A stretch of DNA of 64,000 bases from Paenibacillus sp. An7 (GTDB lineage Bacteria; Bacillota; Bacilli; Paenibacillales; Paenibacillaceae): contig NZ_WTWX01000010.1 of the NCBI RefSeq assembly GCF_009870785.1, positions 53,605 through 117,604 on the forward strand, in the 5' to 3' direction. The notes under the pieces are model-generated. The model saw nothing but the letters and a program-made list of their open reading frames with translations. It did no database searches and was not told where the DNA came from. Below are positions 33,437 to 42,706 of the stretch, in pieces. A program made the translations under genes and the position numbers. How positions within the stretch are numbered: the first letter of the stretch is position 1; every line of letters begins with the position of its first letter.

Positions 33437-35791
33437 TTATTTCAGATGTCTCGGTAAAGCAGGCACTTCTCGCATCGTTTTTTTCATTTTTGACTTACAG
33501 AGCGGGCAAGGCGGTGCTTCCTCCTTCGATTTGCCGGTGTGCTGACGAATCCAGGCGGGACAAGTATCTGATGTACATGACCATACCGGTACAGTTTCCA
33601 TCCGCTGCGAGCTTCCTTTCATAAGAGAGGAAGAAGAGCTGTGTATCTTGCCTTTCGAGTGGAAGCGGTCTTTGTCCGGATTTAAACGTTCTTTGGCACT
33701 CTGTTTCTTGTGGCCTGTATCCTTGACGCCGAAAGCTTCCAGCAGAAATCTAGAGACAGGAGCCGGCTTCCCATGCTGACTAGCAGGAGAGGTAATGAAT
33801 AATCGCTGCTTCGCACGCGTAACAGCAACATAAGCAAGTCTGCGTTCTTCCTCTAGCAAAGCTTCGTCCACTTCTTTGGCAGCTGCGCCCGTCAGTGCCG
33901 CTTTTCGGTCCTCGGGCACTTCTTTGGTTAGAGCAGAACTATGCGGAAGAATTCCTTCACTTGCACCAATCCAGTAAACGCAAGGGAATTCAAGCCCTTT
34001 GGCTCGGTGAATCGTCATCAGCTGTACGGCATCTTCATTGGCTGCTTGCAGAGCTTCCATCTCTTTATGTCTTCGGGATAGTTCATCTGCAAAGGTAACA
34101 AAACTCTCCACAGTCTCAAACCGTTTTACAGATGCCTCAAGCTCATCCAGTGTTTCCATAATCGTTTCTTTATAATGTGTGTAGATACTTGGATCGCCGC
34201 TCTCAAGATACGAATCGTAGAACTGTCTTCGCATTTCTTGGATCGCCGCAAGCGGAGTCATCGTCTGCAGCTGCTTAATCAGTTTAATTCGTTCCTTGAC
34301 CTGCTCTTGCTGAAAAGGTTTCAGACGATCCCATCTCGAAAAATGAATGAGCGGATATTTTTTAGGCTGCAGCTTCTCTTGCCCTGCCAAGTATTCGAGA
34401 CCTGCTTCACGCGAGATATATAAAGGTCCGAGTGTACTTGGAATCGCATCAAAATTACGCGGGTGAAGGGATAACCTTAGGTGATCCATCAGCGGCTTCA
34501 CTAAAGTCTGATCGTAGAAGACAGGGGTAGCCCCATATTGTACAAATGGAATCTCTTTTAGAACAAGCTGTTCAAAAATAGCACGGCTGCTGCTTGCTGT
34601 CCGGTGCAGAATCGCAATATCTTGATACGATAAATGTTCTTCTTCTATCATCTCCTGAATATGGCTGACGACCATCGCCGCCTCTTCTTCCACTCCAGAA
34701 GGAGTGGCGAACAACGGCTGATACCCAGGCTTACCAGCGGACACTAATTTCTTATACCGGCGTTTTTTGTTATAACGTACAATCTCTGTGCCAAGACCAA
34801 GAATGCGAGCGTCGGAGCGGTAATTAATATCCAGTGTAACGATGGATGCCCGAGGATAGACTTTATCAAAATCAAGAATTGCTTCTTGTCTTGCTCCATT
34901 AAAGGTATAGATCGTCTGGTCGTCATCACCGACTACCATCAGGTTCCGGTGGGAAGCTGCGAGTTTACGTACAATTTCGTACTGAAGACTGTTGGTATCT
35001 TGGAATTCATCCACCATAATATATTGGAATCGTTTTTGAAGCGGGCGCAGAATGGCAGGATCATTCAACAGTTCCGCAGCTCGCAGCAAAATATCATCAA
35101 AGTCCATCTTGTGACGTTCTTTCTTCCATGCTTCATATCCGGTAAGAATCTGTTTTACCTCTCTTTCTTCCTGTGACGTCTCTGGAAGATCTTCGGTCCG
35201 TTTTCCTTCCATCTTCCAGGTAGAGAGAGAAGAGAGCAGGCTTTCCGGCTGAAATGCATCGCTTAATCCATGCTTGCGCTGAATCATTTTTATTACGGTA
35301 TGCTGTGCTCTCATGTCACCAAAAATATCTTCCGTTACCCCGTAATGACGCAATAGCATTAAAGCGAAGGAGTGGAATGTTCTTGCTTGTACAGCCCTTG
35401 CAGCAGCAGAACGAATACCAGGAAGTGTCGAAATACGAGATTTCATCTCTGCAGCGGCTTTACTAGTAAAAGTGACGAGCAGGATACTGCCGGCAGGTAC
35501 GTTTCGAACTTTAATAAGGTAGCCGGCTCTTGCCGCAAGAACCGTCGTTTTACCACAACCAGCACCTGCCAAAGTTAAAATAGGACCGTCACCATGCCTT
35601 ACGGCTTTAATCTGTGGTCCGTTCAGCAGAATACCGGCTTCCTCCAACGACCTGAAGTATTCGGCATCTGGTTCCGTATCATGAACAAGCTCCAGGCTTG
35701 TTTGTTCGGGCGCTTCCTTTGCCTTAGGCATTCGGGCACTCGAAGGGACCCCTAAAGGGCGAGGATAAAATATAGGATTTGTGCTATACAT
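33437..35791 (-). CDS. yjcD: UvrD/Rep-family superfamily I DNA helicase (YjcD-like)
   Basis: About 784 residues. Walker A AGAGCGKTTVLAAR (about 75), motif Ia TFTSKAAAEM, motif II MVDEFQDTN, motif III VVGDDDQTIYTFNGA, motif IV NYRSD, motif V MTIHRAKGLEFPCVY and motif VI YVAVTRAKQRLF are all present. The C-terminal 120 residues are a Ser/Lys-rich linker and a zinc ribbon (CTSDTCPAW ... CPLCKSKM). Predicted 3'-5' helicase of the YjcD branch. ATG 35809 lacks a ribosome site; ATG 35791 lies about 12 bases after GAGGTG. Confidence 0.9.
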   Translation of the reverse strand: MYSTNPIFYPRPLGVPSSARMPKAKEAPEQTSLELVHDTEPDAEYFRSLEEAGILLNGPQIKAVRHGDGPILTLAGAGCGKTTVLAARAGYLIKVRNVPAGSILLVTFTSKAAAEMKSRISTLPGIRSAAARAVQARTFHSFALMLLRHYGVTEDIFGDMRAQHTVIKMIQRKHGLSDAFQPESLLSSLSTWKMEGKRTEDLPETSQEEREVKQILTGYEAWKKERHKMDFDDILLRAAELLNDPAILRPLQKRFQYIMVDEFQDTNSLQYEIVRKLAASHRNLMVVGDDDQTIYTFNGARQEAILDFDKVYPRASIVTLDINYRSDARILGLGTEIVRYNKKRRYKKLVSAGKPGYQPLFATPSGVEEEAAMVVSHIQEMIEEEHLSYQDIAILHRTASSSRAIFEQLVLKEIPFVQYGATPVFYDQTLVKPLMDHLRLSLHPRNFDAIPSTLGPLYISREAGLEYLAGQEKLQPKKYPLIHFSRWDRLKPFQQEQVKERIKLIKQLQTMTPLAAIQEMRRQFYDSYLESGDPSIYTHYKETIMETLDELEASVKRFETVESFVTFADELSRRHKEMEALQAANEDAVQLMTIHRAKGLEFPCVYWIGASEGILPHSSALTKEVPEDRKAALTGAAAKEVDEALLEEERRLAYVAVTRAKQRLFITSPASQHGKPAPVSRFLLEAFGVKDTGHKKQSAKERLNPDKDRFHSKGKIHSSSSSLMKGSSQRMETVPVWSCTSDTCPAWIRQHTGKSKEEAPPCPLCKSKMKKTMREVPALPRHLK

Positions 35792-35809
35792 AAATGGTGT
35801 ACACCTCAT

Positions 35810-36109
35810 CTAAAATCAAAGTAAAACATTGCCCTTTTCACAAGAGGGTTGTAAATTTGGTATGATAGAGTCATAAAAACATCTGACGAATGATAAACTT
35901 TAAGGTAGATTACATATAAGATGGTTACTTGTCTGCATGTAACAGACTGTTCTATTATACCGAAACTATCAATTCAAGCGAAGTATACGGTATAATTTGA
36001 CGATAAAGTTTAGCATAGGGTGTTATTGCTGTAATAAGGTACTGAAAGCTATAAGCTGCAATGCTTGCAACATGCAACTTGTTACATGGAATGAGGAGGA
36101 ATGAATCGC
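35810..36109. other. 300-bp gap upstream of the zinc-ribbon protein
   Basis: AT-rich intergenic region between divergent genes. A TATAAT at about 35992-35997 and TATGAT at about 35860 are possible -10 elements for the plus-strand gene. Short GCAAC-type repeats lie at 36060-36085. No ORF seen. Confidence 0.4.
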
Positions 36110-36856
36110 ATGAACTTTTTACAACGAATTAAAGACGGGGCAGGGCGTGCGACTGAGAAGGCGCAGCATGCTGTAGAGATTAACAAAATTAATTCGCAAA
36201 TTGCGAACATTAAGCACGACATGTCCGTGAACTATACAGAAATGGGCCGTATCTTCTATGAGGGGTATCGTGCACAAGATATGTCTTTAGCGGAAGAAAG
36301 AATGATGGAACTTTCGGCAGACTGCGACACGCTTCAGGATGAGATTGATGAACTGCGCGAGAAGATTGCTCTGCTGAAAAACGAGCGGGTTTGCGTCTGT
36401 GGTCATGTATCGGATCTGGATGCTAATTTCTGTCCCAAATGCGGCCGTGCTTTAACAGGAAACGAGAAGCCGGCTCCGGCAGCACATGCACAAGCTAAAC
36501 CGGAAGCAGCAGCTACCGTTGCTGAAGAAGAGGTAGAAGAGGAAGAGCTTTTCCCGGATCTGCTTTTGGCTGAGGAAGAGATTCCTAGTGAAAATTATGA
36601 TCTAGGAGACTTTCTGCCGGAAGAGAAAGAAGAGTTTGACGCAGAGTGGGAACGCAGACGCTTGGAAGAGATGCAGCGCGAAAGCGAGAGGCAGCAGGAG
36701 CTGGATGAGCGTATAAGGTATTGGAAAGAGAACAATCAGCACCAAGAAAAAGTGGAAACGGAACTTCCGCGAGAGACCGTAAAGTGTCAGATTTGTGCAG
36801 CGGAGCTGCCAAAAGGCTCTAAATGGTGTCCGCATTGCGGAGCAGAACAGATTTAA
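36110..36856 (+). CDS. Coiled-coil protein with two zinc ribbons
   Basis: About 248 residues. An N-terminal amphipathic/coiled-coil region (about 1-95, KIKQ/AEERMMELSADCDTLQDEID type) is followed by a first ribbon CVCGH ... CPKCGR (about 95-115), a long acidic linker and a final ribbon CQICAAEL ... WCPHCGAEQ (about 225-245). GAGGAGG at 36093-36099 is one base from ATG 36101 and ten from ATG 36110, so 36110 is preferred. Function unknown; such ribbons often mediate protein contacts. Confidence 0.75.
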   Translation: MNFLQRIKDGAGRATEKAQHAVEINKINSQIANIKHDMSVNYTEMGRIFYEGYRAQDMSLAEERMMELSADCDTLQDEIDELREKIALLKNERVCVCGHVSDLDANFCPKCGRALTGNEKPAPAAHAQAKPEAAATVAEEEVEEEELFPDLLLAEEEIPSENYDLGDFLPEEKEEFDAEWERRRLEEMQRESERQQELDERIRYWKENNQHQEKVETELPRETVKCQICAAELPKGSKWCPHCGAEQI

Positions 36857-36890
36857 TCTCCGGATTCGGAATAAGTATAGGTAACGTCTA

Positions 36891-36936
36891 AAAAACCCTT
36901 CTATCCTATCCGAATAAGGATAAAGAAGGGTTTTAC
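36891..36936. terminator. Bidirectional intrinsic terminator
   Basis: AAAACCCTTCT.TCCT/AGGA.AGAAGGGTTTT with A- and T-runs on the two sides, between convergent genes. Confidence 0.85.
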
Positions 36937-36958
36937 CTGTTTTGTGCAGTCGATTAGG

Positions 36959-37600
36959 TTACATTTCCATTTCCTTTAGTTTCTCAAATATGGTGAGATA
37001 GTAACTAGGCTGCCTAGTCACAAACTGATCTGCTCTAATGGTTTCCATGAAGAGCGCTTCTGGATTACCTTCATTCTGACTATGAATTCCAATGGCTTGC
37101 ACTTCTGATACTTTATTCTCGAACAACTCCATCATATCGGATAGAAGAGCTTCGTAAAGTCCTTGTACTTCACTTTGCTGCAGATGATATTGATATAGCG
37201 GCTGAGCATGAAGATAGCCAAATACGGAGCTGATTTCTAGGTCTTTGAAGGGGATCCCGTTTACTTCACCATATAACTCATCCTTTATCTCAAGCAGAGG
37301 TGTAAGCTGAGAGTAGGGAACAGCAAGTCCCAGTTCTTCCTCTAGTTCTCTTGCGGCATCTTGCACCGTTTCACCTGCAGACAGGTGCCCTGCTGCGGTA
37401 ATATCATAGCAGGAAGGAAAGGTATCCTTACTGCCCACCCTTTTTTGAAAAAGTAGTTTACGCCCTTCTTCTGTATCTCGTATGAGCCAGCAGTGAAACG
37501 ATTTATGCCAGTATCCTTTTGCGTGTACTTCAGAACGGGGGGCGGTGCCAATCCACTTTCCATCTTGATTGTAAATATCAAATTGCTCTTCTTTTATCAT
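36959..37600 (-). CDS. Nudix hydrolase
   Basis: 213 residues. The Nudix box is complete: G-HLSAG-E-TVQDAA-RELEEELGL. The N-terminus (EEQFDIYNQDGKWIGTAPRSEVHAKGYWHKSFHCWLI) resembles the isopentenyl-diphosphate isomerase/YfcD-like subgroup, which cleaves nucleoside or other diphosphates. ATG 37600 has GGGAGG ten bases upstream; the ORF extends in frame to 37699 without a better start. Substrate unknown. Confidence 0.88.
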   Translation of the reverse strand: MIKEEQFDIYNQDGKWIGTAPRSEVHAKGYWHKSFHCWLIRDTEEGRKLLFQKRVGSKDTFPSCYDITAAGHLSAGETVQDAARELEEELGLAVPYSQLTPLLEIKDELYGEVNGIPFKDLEISSVFGYLHAQPLYQYHLQQSEVQGLYEALLSDMMELFENKVSEVQAIGIHSQNEGNPEALFMETIRADQFVTRQPSYYLTIFEKLKEMEM

Positions 37601-37731
37601 AAGTTTTGTACCTCCCGTGTAATAATAACGTCTTACTACAGATTTACTGCGTTTTCTGTTAGCATGATTACATACAGTTTGGGGCAATGTAGTTATCATA
37701 TAGGTTTAAACGAATAAAGGGGAGATAAAGA

Positions 37732-38037
37732 ATGGAATGCATCGTTCGTTTTCAGGTCATCTACAAAAATGAAGAGGCCAAGAATCTAAGAGGTCTTATT
37801 ATGCTCGGAGATAAACAAGAAGCATCTACAGAACAATTAATCCCAATGTTTAAAAAAATAGGATTTGATGTCATGGTCGAAAACCAAAATGATCTTACTT
37901 TTAAACCGGTTCGTCCGGATGAACCGTATACTCGAATTCGTGTCACGGAACTCGATACCGGGGAAGAAGTCTACCGAGAAGATGCAAATCTGAGACAGAT
38001 CCTCGAAAACCTCATTCCTAGATCGCCGGGGCTTTAA
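37732..38037 (+). CDS. Small conserved protein of unknown function
   Basis: 101 residues, soluble, alternating helix and strand ([38 protein letters not shown]). AAGGGGAGA eight bases before ATG 37732. It ends in a 4-base overlap with the 3' end of convergent mscL (38034-38037), with no terminator between. No family recognised. Confidence 0.65.
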   Translation: MECIVRFQVIYKNEEAKNLRGLIMLGDKQEASTEQLIPMFKKIGFDVMVENQNDLTFKPVRPDEPYTRIRVTELDTGEEVYREDANLRQILENLIPRSPGL

Positions 38038-38531
38038 GCTTTAGCATTTTCTGACTCAAGCATTGGATCTACCAGGGAGGTACAGTGTGAGCAACGCGTC
38101 GCTTCAAGCGGTATATCGGATATACAATAAGGACATGCCCGCGTCGTTATCTTCGGCTCGGGTTTTTCTTCTTTACGTTTAAATCGGTTGATCGCCTTGA
38201 TGAACATAAATATGCAGAACGCCACAATCATAAAATCAAGAACAACATTAATGAATTGACCGTATCGGAGTACAGGAATTCCGTCTGCTTCTGCCATAAC
38301 AAGCGTTGTATATTTGCTTCCTTCAAGGGTGAAAATCCCTCTTTCCAGCGGCAAAAACAGCTGTTCAAAACTGCGATTTCCTAGGATTAGTCCGATCGGC
38401 GGCATGAGTATATCGTTAACGAAAGACGTAATAATTTTTCCAAATGCCCCTCCAATAATGACACCAACTGCCAAATCAATGACATTCCCTCGTACGGCAA
38501 ATTCTTTAAATTCACTTATGATTCCTTTCAA
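38034..38531 (-). CDS. mscL: Large-conductance mechanosensitive channel with zinc-ribbon tail
   Basis: MscL releases solutes during hypo-osmotic shock. 165 residues. [34 protein letters not shown] is the N-terminal helix and TM1, [13 protein letters not shown] the gate region, and [26 protein letters not shown]2. After the cytoplasmic helix an added CxxC...CxxC ribbon (ACPYC ... RCSHC, about 134-150) extends the usual C-terminus by about 25 residues. ATG 38531. Confidence 0.95.
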   Translation of the reverse strand: MKGIISEFKEFAVRGNVIDLAVGVIIGGAFGKIITSFVNDILMPPIGLILGNRSFEQLFLPLERGIFTLEGSKYTTLVMAEADGIPVLRYGQFINVVLDFMIVAFCIFMFIKAINRFKRKEEKPEPKITTRACPYCISDIPLEATRCSHCTSLVDPMLESENAKA

Positions 38532-38749
38532 GCAGATGCACTCCTAACATCGAATTATCGCAACCTTCATCTATTTAATCATCTGATGGACTCTCTTGAA
38601 AAGCGATATGTGAAAAAAATACTGAAAATAACACTTTCTTTTGCAGTATCAATTCGGTATACTTCTACCATCGACCTAACATAAGCTGTCCGCACCTGAA
38701 TCCAGGTAGATAAAGAGATGGTTTACATTAATTACTAAATGCACTTACG

Positions 38750-38823
38750 TTATCTCGTATATGTGCTGGAATAGGCCAGCATGTCTCTACCCGATCACCG
38801 CAAATGATTGGACTACGGGAGAA
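38750..38823 (+). ncRNA. Guanine-type purine riboswitch aptamer
   Basis: Conserved purine riboswitch parts in order: P1/J1-2 TCTCGTATAT, P2 GTGCTGG/CCAGCAT with loop AATAGG, J2-3 TCTCTACC, L3 region CACCGCAAAT, and 3' GACTACGGGAG. The C in GACTACG (position 74 in the standard numbering) pairs with guanine or xanthine/hypoxanthine rather than adenine. It lies 200 bases before xpt, a standard target. Confidence 0.92.
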
Positions 38824-38853
38824 TTAATATAAGGTTACGATAGATAGAAGAGA

Positions 38854-38902
38854 ACTATCTCTAATGTACCGTCAGTCCTGACGATTAGGGATGGATTTTT
38901 GC
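38854..38902 (+). terminator. First hairpin of the xpt riboswitch expression platform
   Basis: CTATCTCTAAT...GTCAG/CTGAC...ATTAGGGATGG stem followed by TTTTTG, about 30 bases after the aptamer. Confidence 0.6.
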
Positions 38903-38925
38903 TTGTATCAGATACCTATGTTCTT

Positions 38926-38977
38926 CTCCCTTGCTTTTCTGCCGGTTGGGACGGTGGAAGAGAAGGGTCTTTTTTGC
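38926..38977 (+). terminator. Second, strong terminator hairpin before xpt
   Basis: CCCTTGCTTTTCTGCCG pairs with CGGTGGAAGAGAAGGG (one bulge, G-T pairs) around GTTGGGA, then TCTTTTTT. Ligand-induced termination probably acts here or at the hairpin at 38854. Confidence 0.75.
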
Positions 38978-39020
38978 GTTTAGAGATTACAAAGACGATA
39001 GCACCAAGGAGGAACAGATG

Positions 39021-39608
39021 ATGAAGCTGTTAAAAGAGAAAGTATTAAATGAAGGAATTGTATTGTCGGATCAAGTATTAAAGGTGGATTCTTTCCTGAA
39101 CCATCAAATGGATCCGATCTTGATGAAAGAGGTAGGACGTGAGTTTACGCGAAGATTTGAAGGAGAAGAAATTACTCGTGTACTGACGATTGAATCCTCT
39201 GGTATAGCACCGGGCATTATGACAGCACTGGAACTTGAAGTGCCGCTTATTTTTGCACGCAAACAAAAATCACTGACTCTTCGTGAAGATATTCTGGTTG
39301 AGAAGGTATACTCTTTTACAAAACAGGAATCCAATGAAATTACCGTTGCCAAAAAATTTATGAAGCCAGGCGATCGCGTACTTATTATTGACGATTTCTT
39401 AGCGAACGGTGAAGCTGCTTTTGGACTTGCTCGGATTGTGGAACAGGCGGGAGCAGAAGTTGTCGGCATTGGTATCGTAATTGAGAAGGCATTCCAGCCC
39501 GGAGGCAAACTTTTGAAAGAGAAAGGGTACCGTGTAGAGTCACTTGTGCGTCTTGCTGCGCTTAAGGATGGACAGGTTACTTTTGCTGAAGATGAGGTTA
39601 ACGTCTAA
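39021..39608 (+). CDS. xpt: Xanthine phosphoribosyltransferase
   Basis: 195 residues. Converts xanthine and PRPP to XMP in purine salvage. The PRPP-binding motif is [13 protein letters not shown] (about 124-136), ESSGIAPGI is the substrate loop and [12 protein letters not shown] the flexible loop of this family. AAGGAGG at 39007-39013 is seven bases before ATG 39021 (an ATG at 39018 is also possible). Controlled by the upstream guanine riboswitch and coupled to pbuX. Confidence 0.95.
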   Translation: MKLLKEKVLNEGIVLSDQVLKVDSFLNHQMDPILMKEVGREFTRRFEGEEITRVLTIESSGIAPGIMTALELEVPLIFARKQKSLTLREDILVEKVYSFTKQESNEITVAKKFMKPGDRVLIIDDFLANGEAAFGLARIVEQAGAEVVGIGIVIEKAFQPGGKLLKEKGYRVESLVRLAALKDGQVTFAEDEVNV

Positions 39609-40948
39609 TGTCCCGTGAGCGAATATTCGATCGTCATCGTCACCCAGCGAAGACATTTTCACTTGGTCTTCAGCATGTTTTGGCTATGTATGCAGGGGCT
39701 GTTATTGTTCCGCTGATCGTGGGCAGTGCGCTTAAATTATCTTCCTCTGAACTAACGTACCTCATTGCAATTGACCTGCTGGCCTGTGGGCTTGCTACGT
39801 TACTGCAGGTCTGGGGTGGTAAATATTTTGGTATCGGACTACCGGTTATGCTTGGCTGTGCATTTCAGGCTGTAGCTCCCATGATTCTGATTGGACAGAA
39901 CTTTGGCATGTCCTATATTTATGGAGCGATTATCGCATCGGGATTATTCGTTATGATTTTTGGTGGATTCTTCAGTAAGCTGATTCGGTTCTTTCCGCCT
40001 GTTGTAACCGGATCGGTAGTGACGATTATTGGTCTTACCTTGATTCCAACCGCTTTGAACGATCTTGGGGGAGGTCAAAATGAGGCCGATTTCGGAAGCA
40101 TTCTGAATTTATGTATCGGTTTTGGAGTTCTTATTTTCATCATTCTCATGAATCGTTTCACAAAAGGTTTCTTGCAATCTATTTCGATTCTGCTCGGTCT
40201 TGTTGTAGGTACGATCGTGGCCGGCTTCTTCGGCAAGGTAGACTTGACGCCAATGCTAGAAGCAAGCTGGTTCCGTGCACCAGAGCCGTTTCACTTTGGC
40301 ACACCCAAATTTAATATTTCTGCCGTTCTGACGATGATCCTAGTTGCAATTGTCAGTATCGCAGAATCCACAGGGGTGTTTATGGCTCTCGGTAAGATTT
40401 TGGACAAAGACTTGAACTCGAAAGATCTAGCCCGCGGATATCGCGCAGAAGGTCTTGCGATTGTTATTGGTGGTATTTTTAATTCATTCCCTTATACAAC
40501 GTATTCTCAGAACGTAGGACTTCTGCAAATGAGCCGCGTAAAAACACGTGACGTCATTGCAGTGGCGGGCGGACTGCTCATTATCATTGGCTTTGTACCG
40601 AAGATTGCAGCTACCGCACAGATGATTCCTCATTCGGTACTCGGCGGTGCTACGGTAGCCCTATTTGGTATGGTGGTATCCTCTGGTATTCGTATGCTTG
40701 CTGAACAGGTGGACTTTAATCGGTATGAGAATCTGCTGATTATCGCTTGTTCTGTGGGAATGGGACTTGGTGTTACGGTCGTTCCTGATTTATTTGCACA
40801 GCTGCCAGAAGAGGCAGGAATTCTACTAAACAATGGAATTGTAGTGGGCAGTTTTACGGCAATTTTCATGAATCTCATCTTCAACGGGCTGGGTCCGGCG
40901 AAAGTAACCCCTGGAACGAAGTCTACTACTAATGAAGAAGTAGCTTAA
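39608..40948 (+). CDS. pbuX: Xanthine permease (NCS2 family)
   Basis: 446 residues and about 12-14 TM helices; proton-coupled uptake of xanthine. HVLAMYAGAVIVPLIVG is the N-terminal signature, QNFGMSYIYGA and the TM10 motif IAESTGVFMALGKILDKDL follow, with the substrate-binding region SFPYTTYSQNVGLLQMS. The ATG overlaps the last base of the xpt stop (TAATG), so the two are co-translated. Confidence 0.93.
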   Translation: MSRERIFDRHRHPAKTFSLGLQHVLAMYAGAVIVPLIVGSALKLSSSELTYLIAIDLLACGLATLLQVWGGKYFGIGLPVMLGCAFQAVAPMILIGQNFGMSYIYGAIIASGLFVMIFGGFFSKLIRFFPPVVTGSVVTIIGLTLIPTALNDLGGGQNEADFGSILNLCIGFGVLIFIILMNRFTKGFLQSISILLGLVVGTIVAGFFGKVDLTPMLEASWFRAPEPFHFGTPKFNISAVLTMILVAIVSIAESTGVFMALGKILDKDLNSKDLARGYRAEGLAIVIGGIFNSFPYTTYSQNVGLLQMSRVKTRDVIAVAGGLLIIIGFVPKIAATAQMIPHSVLGGATVALFGMVVSSGIRMLAEQVDFNRYENLLIIACSVGMGLGVTVVPDLFAQLPEEAGILLNNGIVVGSFTAIFMNLIFNGLGPAKVTPGTKSTTNEEVA

Positions 40949-40962
40949 TGAATATGTATATA

Positions 40963-41012
40963 GCAAAAGCCGGTTACATGATCTCTTGAGATCATGTAAC
41001 CGGCTTTTTAAA
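40963..41012 (+). terminator. Intrinsic terminator of xpt-pbuX
   Basis: Perfect stem AAAAGCCGGTTACATGATCTC/GAGATCATGTAACCGGCTTTTT with a 4-base loop. Confidence 0.95.
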
Positions 41013-41101
41013 TACATTAAACATTTTATTTGATAAAAGGTGTTTAATGATTTTCTGAGATTATTGAATTAATTGAAATGATTGAGATGATACATTCTCT
41101 A

Positions 41102-41440
41102 TTAAAGTTTACGCATTTGTTTATCAGCTAAATCCCCGACAATAGGAAGTTTTAGCCACTTTCCTTGTAGTGTCGTCACTAACATTACAATCCATATAAC
41201 AAAGCCGAGAAGGGATAACAGAGCTGCGAGCAGCGGACCAAATAAGGGAACAAGCCCGCTTAGAATGTGTCCTACTACGATAAAGCTAAATGCAAACAAA
41301 GATTGCAGAGCATGGAACATTACAAATCGGCTTCGTTTCTCCAGTGCAAGCATCACAATTGCTCCTATAAAGGTGAACAGGTAGCATATTGCAGCAGCAA
41401 TATTCTCATCAAGACCTGTAGATGATTTGAATGGAGACAT
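41102..41440 (-). CDS. DUF4870-type small membrane protein
   Basis: 112 residues with three TM helices. DENIAAAICYLFTFIGAIVML, RSRFVMFHALQS and a G-rich final pair of helices ending WLKLPIVGDLADK are typical of DUF4870/Tic20-like proteins. AGGGAGG precedes ATG 41440. Function unknown. Confidence 0.8.
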   Translation of the reverse strand: MSPFKSSTGLDENIAAAICYLFTFIGAIVMLALEKRSRFVMFHALQSLFAFSFIVVGHILSGLVPLFGPLLAALLSLLGFVIWIVMLVTTLQGKWLKLPIVGDLADKQMRKL

Positions 41441-41558
41441 TGTTCTTCCTCCCTTTTGTACAAGATGCTATAAGTTAGCATATGACGGGATAGGAGAGAT
41501 TTGAACAGAATGCTGGAAAATTAATTGCTGAACTGAAACAAAAAAGAGTGAAATGAAT

Positions 41559-41603
41559 AGGGGTAACCCGTAAACCGTGAGGCGGCTTAAGCGGGATACC
41601 CCT
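41559..41603. other. GC-rich hairpin
   Basis: AGGGGTAACCCG/GCGGGATACCCCT arms around CCG/CGG. No adjacent T-run; possibly a weak terminator of the minus-strand gene at 41656. Confidence 0.4.
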
Positions 41604-41655
41604 AATTTCTATAATTTCTATAAAAGTAAGCTGACCCTCACCTAACAAAAATTAA

Positions 41656-41940
41656 TTAGGAAGGATCCCCGCCTTGTTGCTGACGTCTCGGACTCGTAAT
41701 TTTCTCTTGTTTATCCGTGTCATTTTCTTTCGGAACCAGTCTAGGATCGGTGGTACCGTCATGATGATTATCGAATGCAAACTCGGTTAGTTCCCATTCT
41801 GTAGCACCCAAAACGGGATCCGAAGGGAATTGTTGACCTCTGTGGAGATGTTCAGTAAGTCCTCGTTCATTCGTATAAACTCCGTCAACCTCAACTGTTT
41901 CTTTGGATATCGGGAGCATCTCCTTGTCTTTTCCGCTCAT
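41656..41940 (-). CDS. Small YjzC-like protein of unknown function
   Basis: About 94 residues, soluble. The segment VDGVYTNERGLTEHLHRGQQFPSDPVLG has the shape of YjzC-like proteins; the tail is Gln/Asp/Pro-rich. AAGGAGG 11 bases before ATG 41940 selects this start over 42000. The family assignment is tentative. Confidence 0.5.
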   Translation of the reverse strand: MSGKDKEMLPISKETVEVDGVYTNERGLTEHLHRGQQFPSDPVLGATEWELTEFAFDNHHDGTTDPRLVPKENDTDKQEKITSPRRQQQGGDPS

Positions 41941-42164
41941 TAATGGAATGCCTCCTTGAAAGAAATAGTAAATCATTATTTCATTATTTTCGTGAAGCAC
42001 CAGGCTTCTGGCTTAAGTTAACCTGAATTAGACATAATTATTCCAAGTCGAGAGACAATAACCATAAAAGAAAGCCTTCTGAGGCTAAAATTCGAACTTT
42101 GGTAGATAAAATGTAAATTAATTACTTTTTATAAAGTTGTAAAGCTGTACGACTGCTTTGAATA

Positions 42165-42354
42165 TGATACAATGGGAGTGTGATTCAATAAGAATCATAT
42201 CGGGTAATCATAGTGTCAGGTACCTGTCTTCTCAGGAGTCCCGGCCTAAAGCTGAATATTGCCGCGCACACTTCTTCATGGTATCAATTTAGATCTTTCT
42301 TTTTGCATTCTCTAAACGGAGCATTCACTTTCAACGTTTTGGGAGGGAGTTATC
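42165..42354 (+). promoter_or_regulatory. Promoter and structured leader before the 62-residue gene
   Basis: TACAAT at 42168-42173 with an upstream TG is an extended -10. The transcript would have a leader of about 175 bases. TGATTC/GAATCA (42181-42196) precedes a domain closed by AGTGT/ACACT (42212-42272). Inside are CAGGTACCTG, a CCTG/CAGG alternative, and CGGC/GCCG. No known riboswitch consensus recognised. Confidence 0.45.
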
Positions 42355-42543
42355 ATGGCAACAAAAGGTCATAATGAGGTCAAAGAAAGTTTACGGGAAA
42401 TGACTCGTATATTCAGGCCGAAGGATCCTAAAAAATTCGTGAAGGAGTATGTGAAAAAATACCGGATAACAGGAGGGTATGAAGAGGAACTGACGCTTGT
42501 AGTTGAGCGTGAATTAACTAGACTGAACTCCTCAGTCTCCTGA
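42355..42543 (+). CDS. Small basic protein of unknown function
   Basis: 62 residues, lysine/arginine-rich, helical (EVKESLREMTRIFRPKDPKKF). GGGAGGGAG seven bases before ATG 42355 is a strong ribosome site. Long leader with a possible regulatory fold upstream and a strong terminator downstream. No family recognised. Confidence 0.65.
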   Translation: MATKGHNEVKESLREMTRIFRPKDPKKFVKEYVKKYRITGGYEEELTLVVERELTRLNSSVS

Positions 42544-42603
42544 TTCGTTTTTTTGTAAGGCATTCCCGTTGTATTTGCTGATTATATTGCTTTGTTGTTT
42601 ATA

Positions 42604-42648
42604 GAACCGCCACCCTGATGAAATTGAAACAGAGAGGCGGTTTTTTTT
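42604..42648 (+). terminator. Intrinsic terminator
   Basis: AACCGCC...CTG/CAG...GGCGGTT with eight T residues. Confidence 0.85.
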
Positions 42649-42706
42649 GCGTCTTCCTCAGCATATATATGGTAAAGGTTCCATGATTATAGAGGAGGAC
42701 GGCCAT

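Noticed and set aside
37600-37717. N-terminal extension of the Nudix protein to 37699
   Set aside because: The extra residues lack Nudix similarity and the GGGAGG site sits before ATG 37600.
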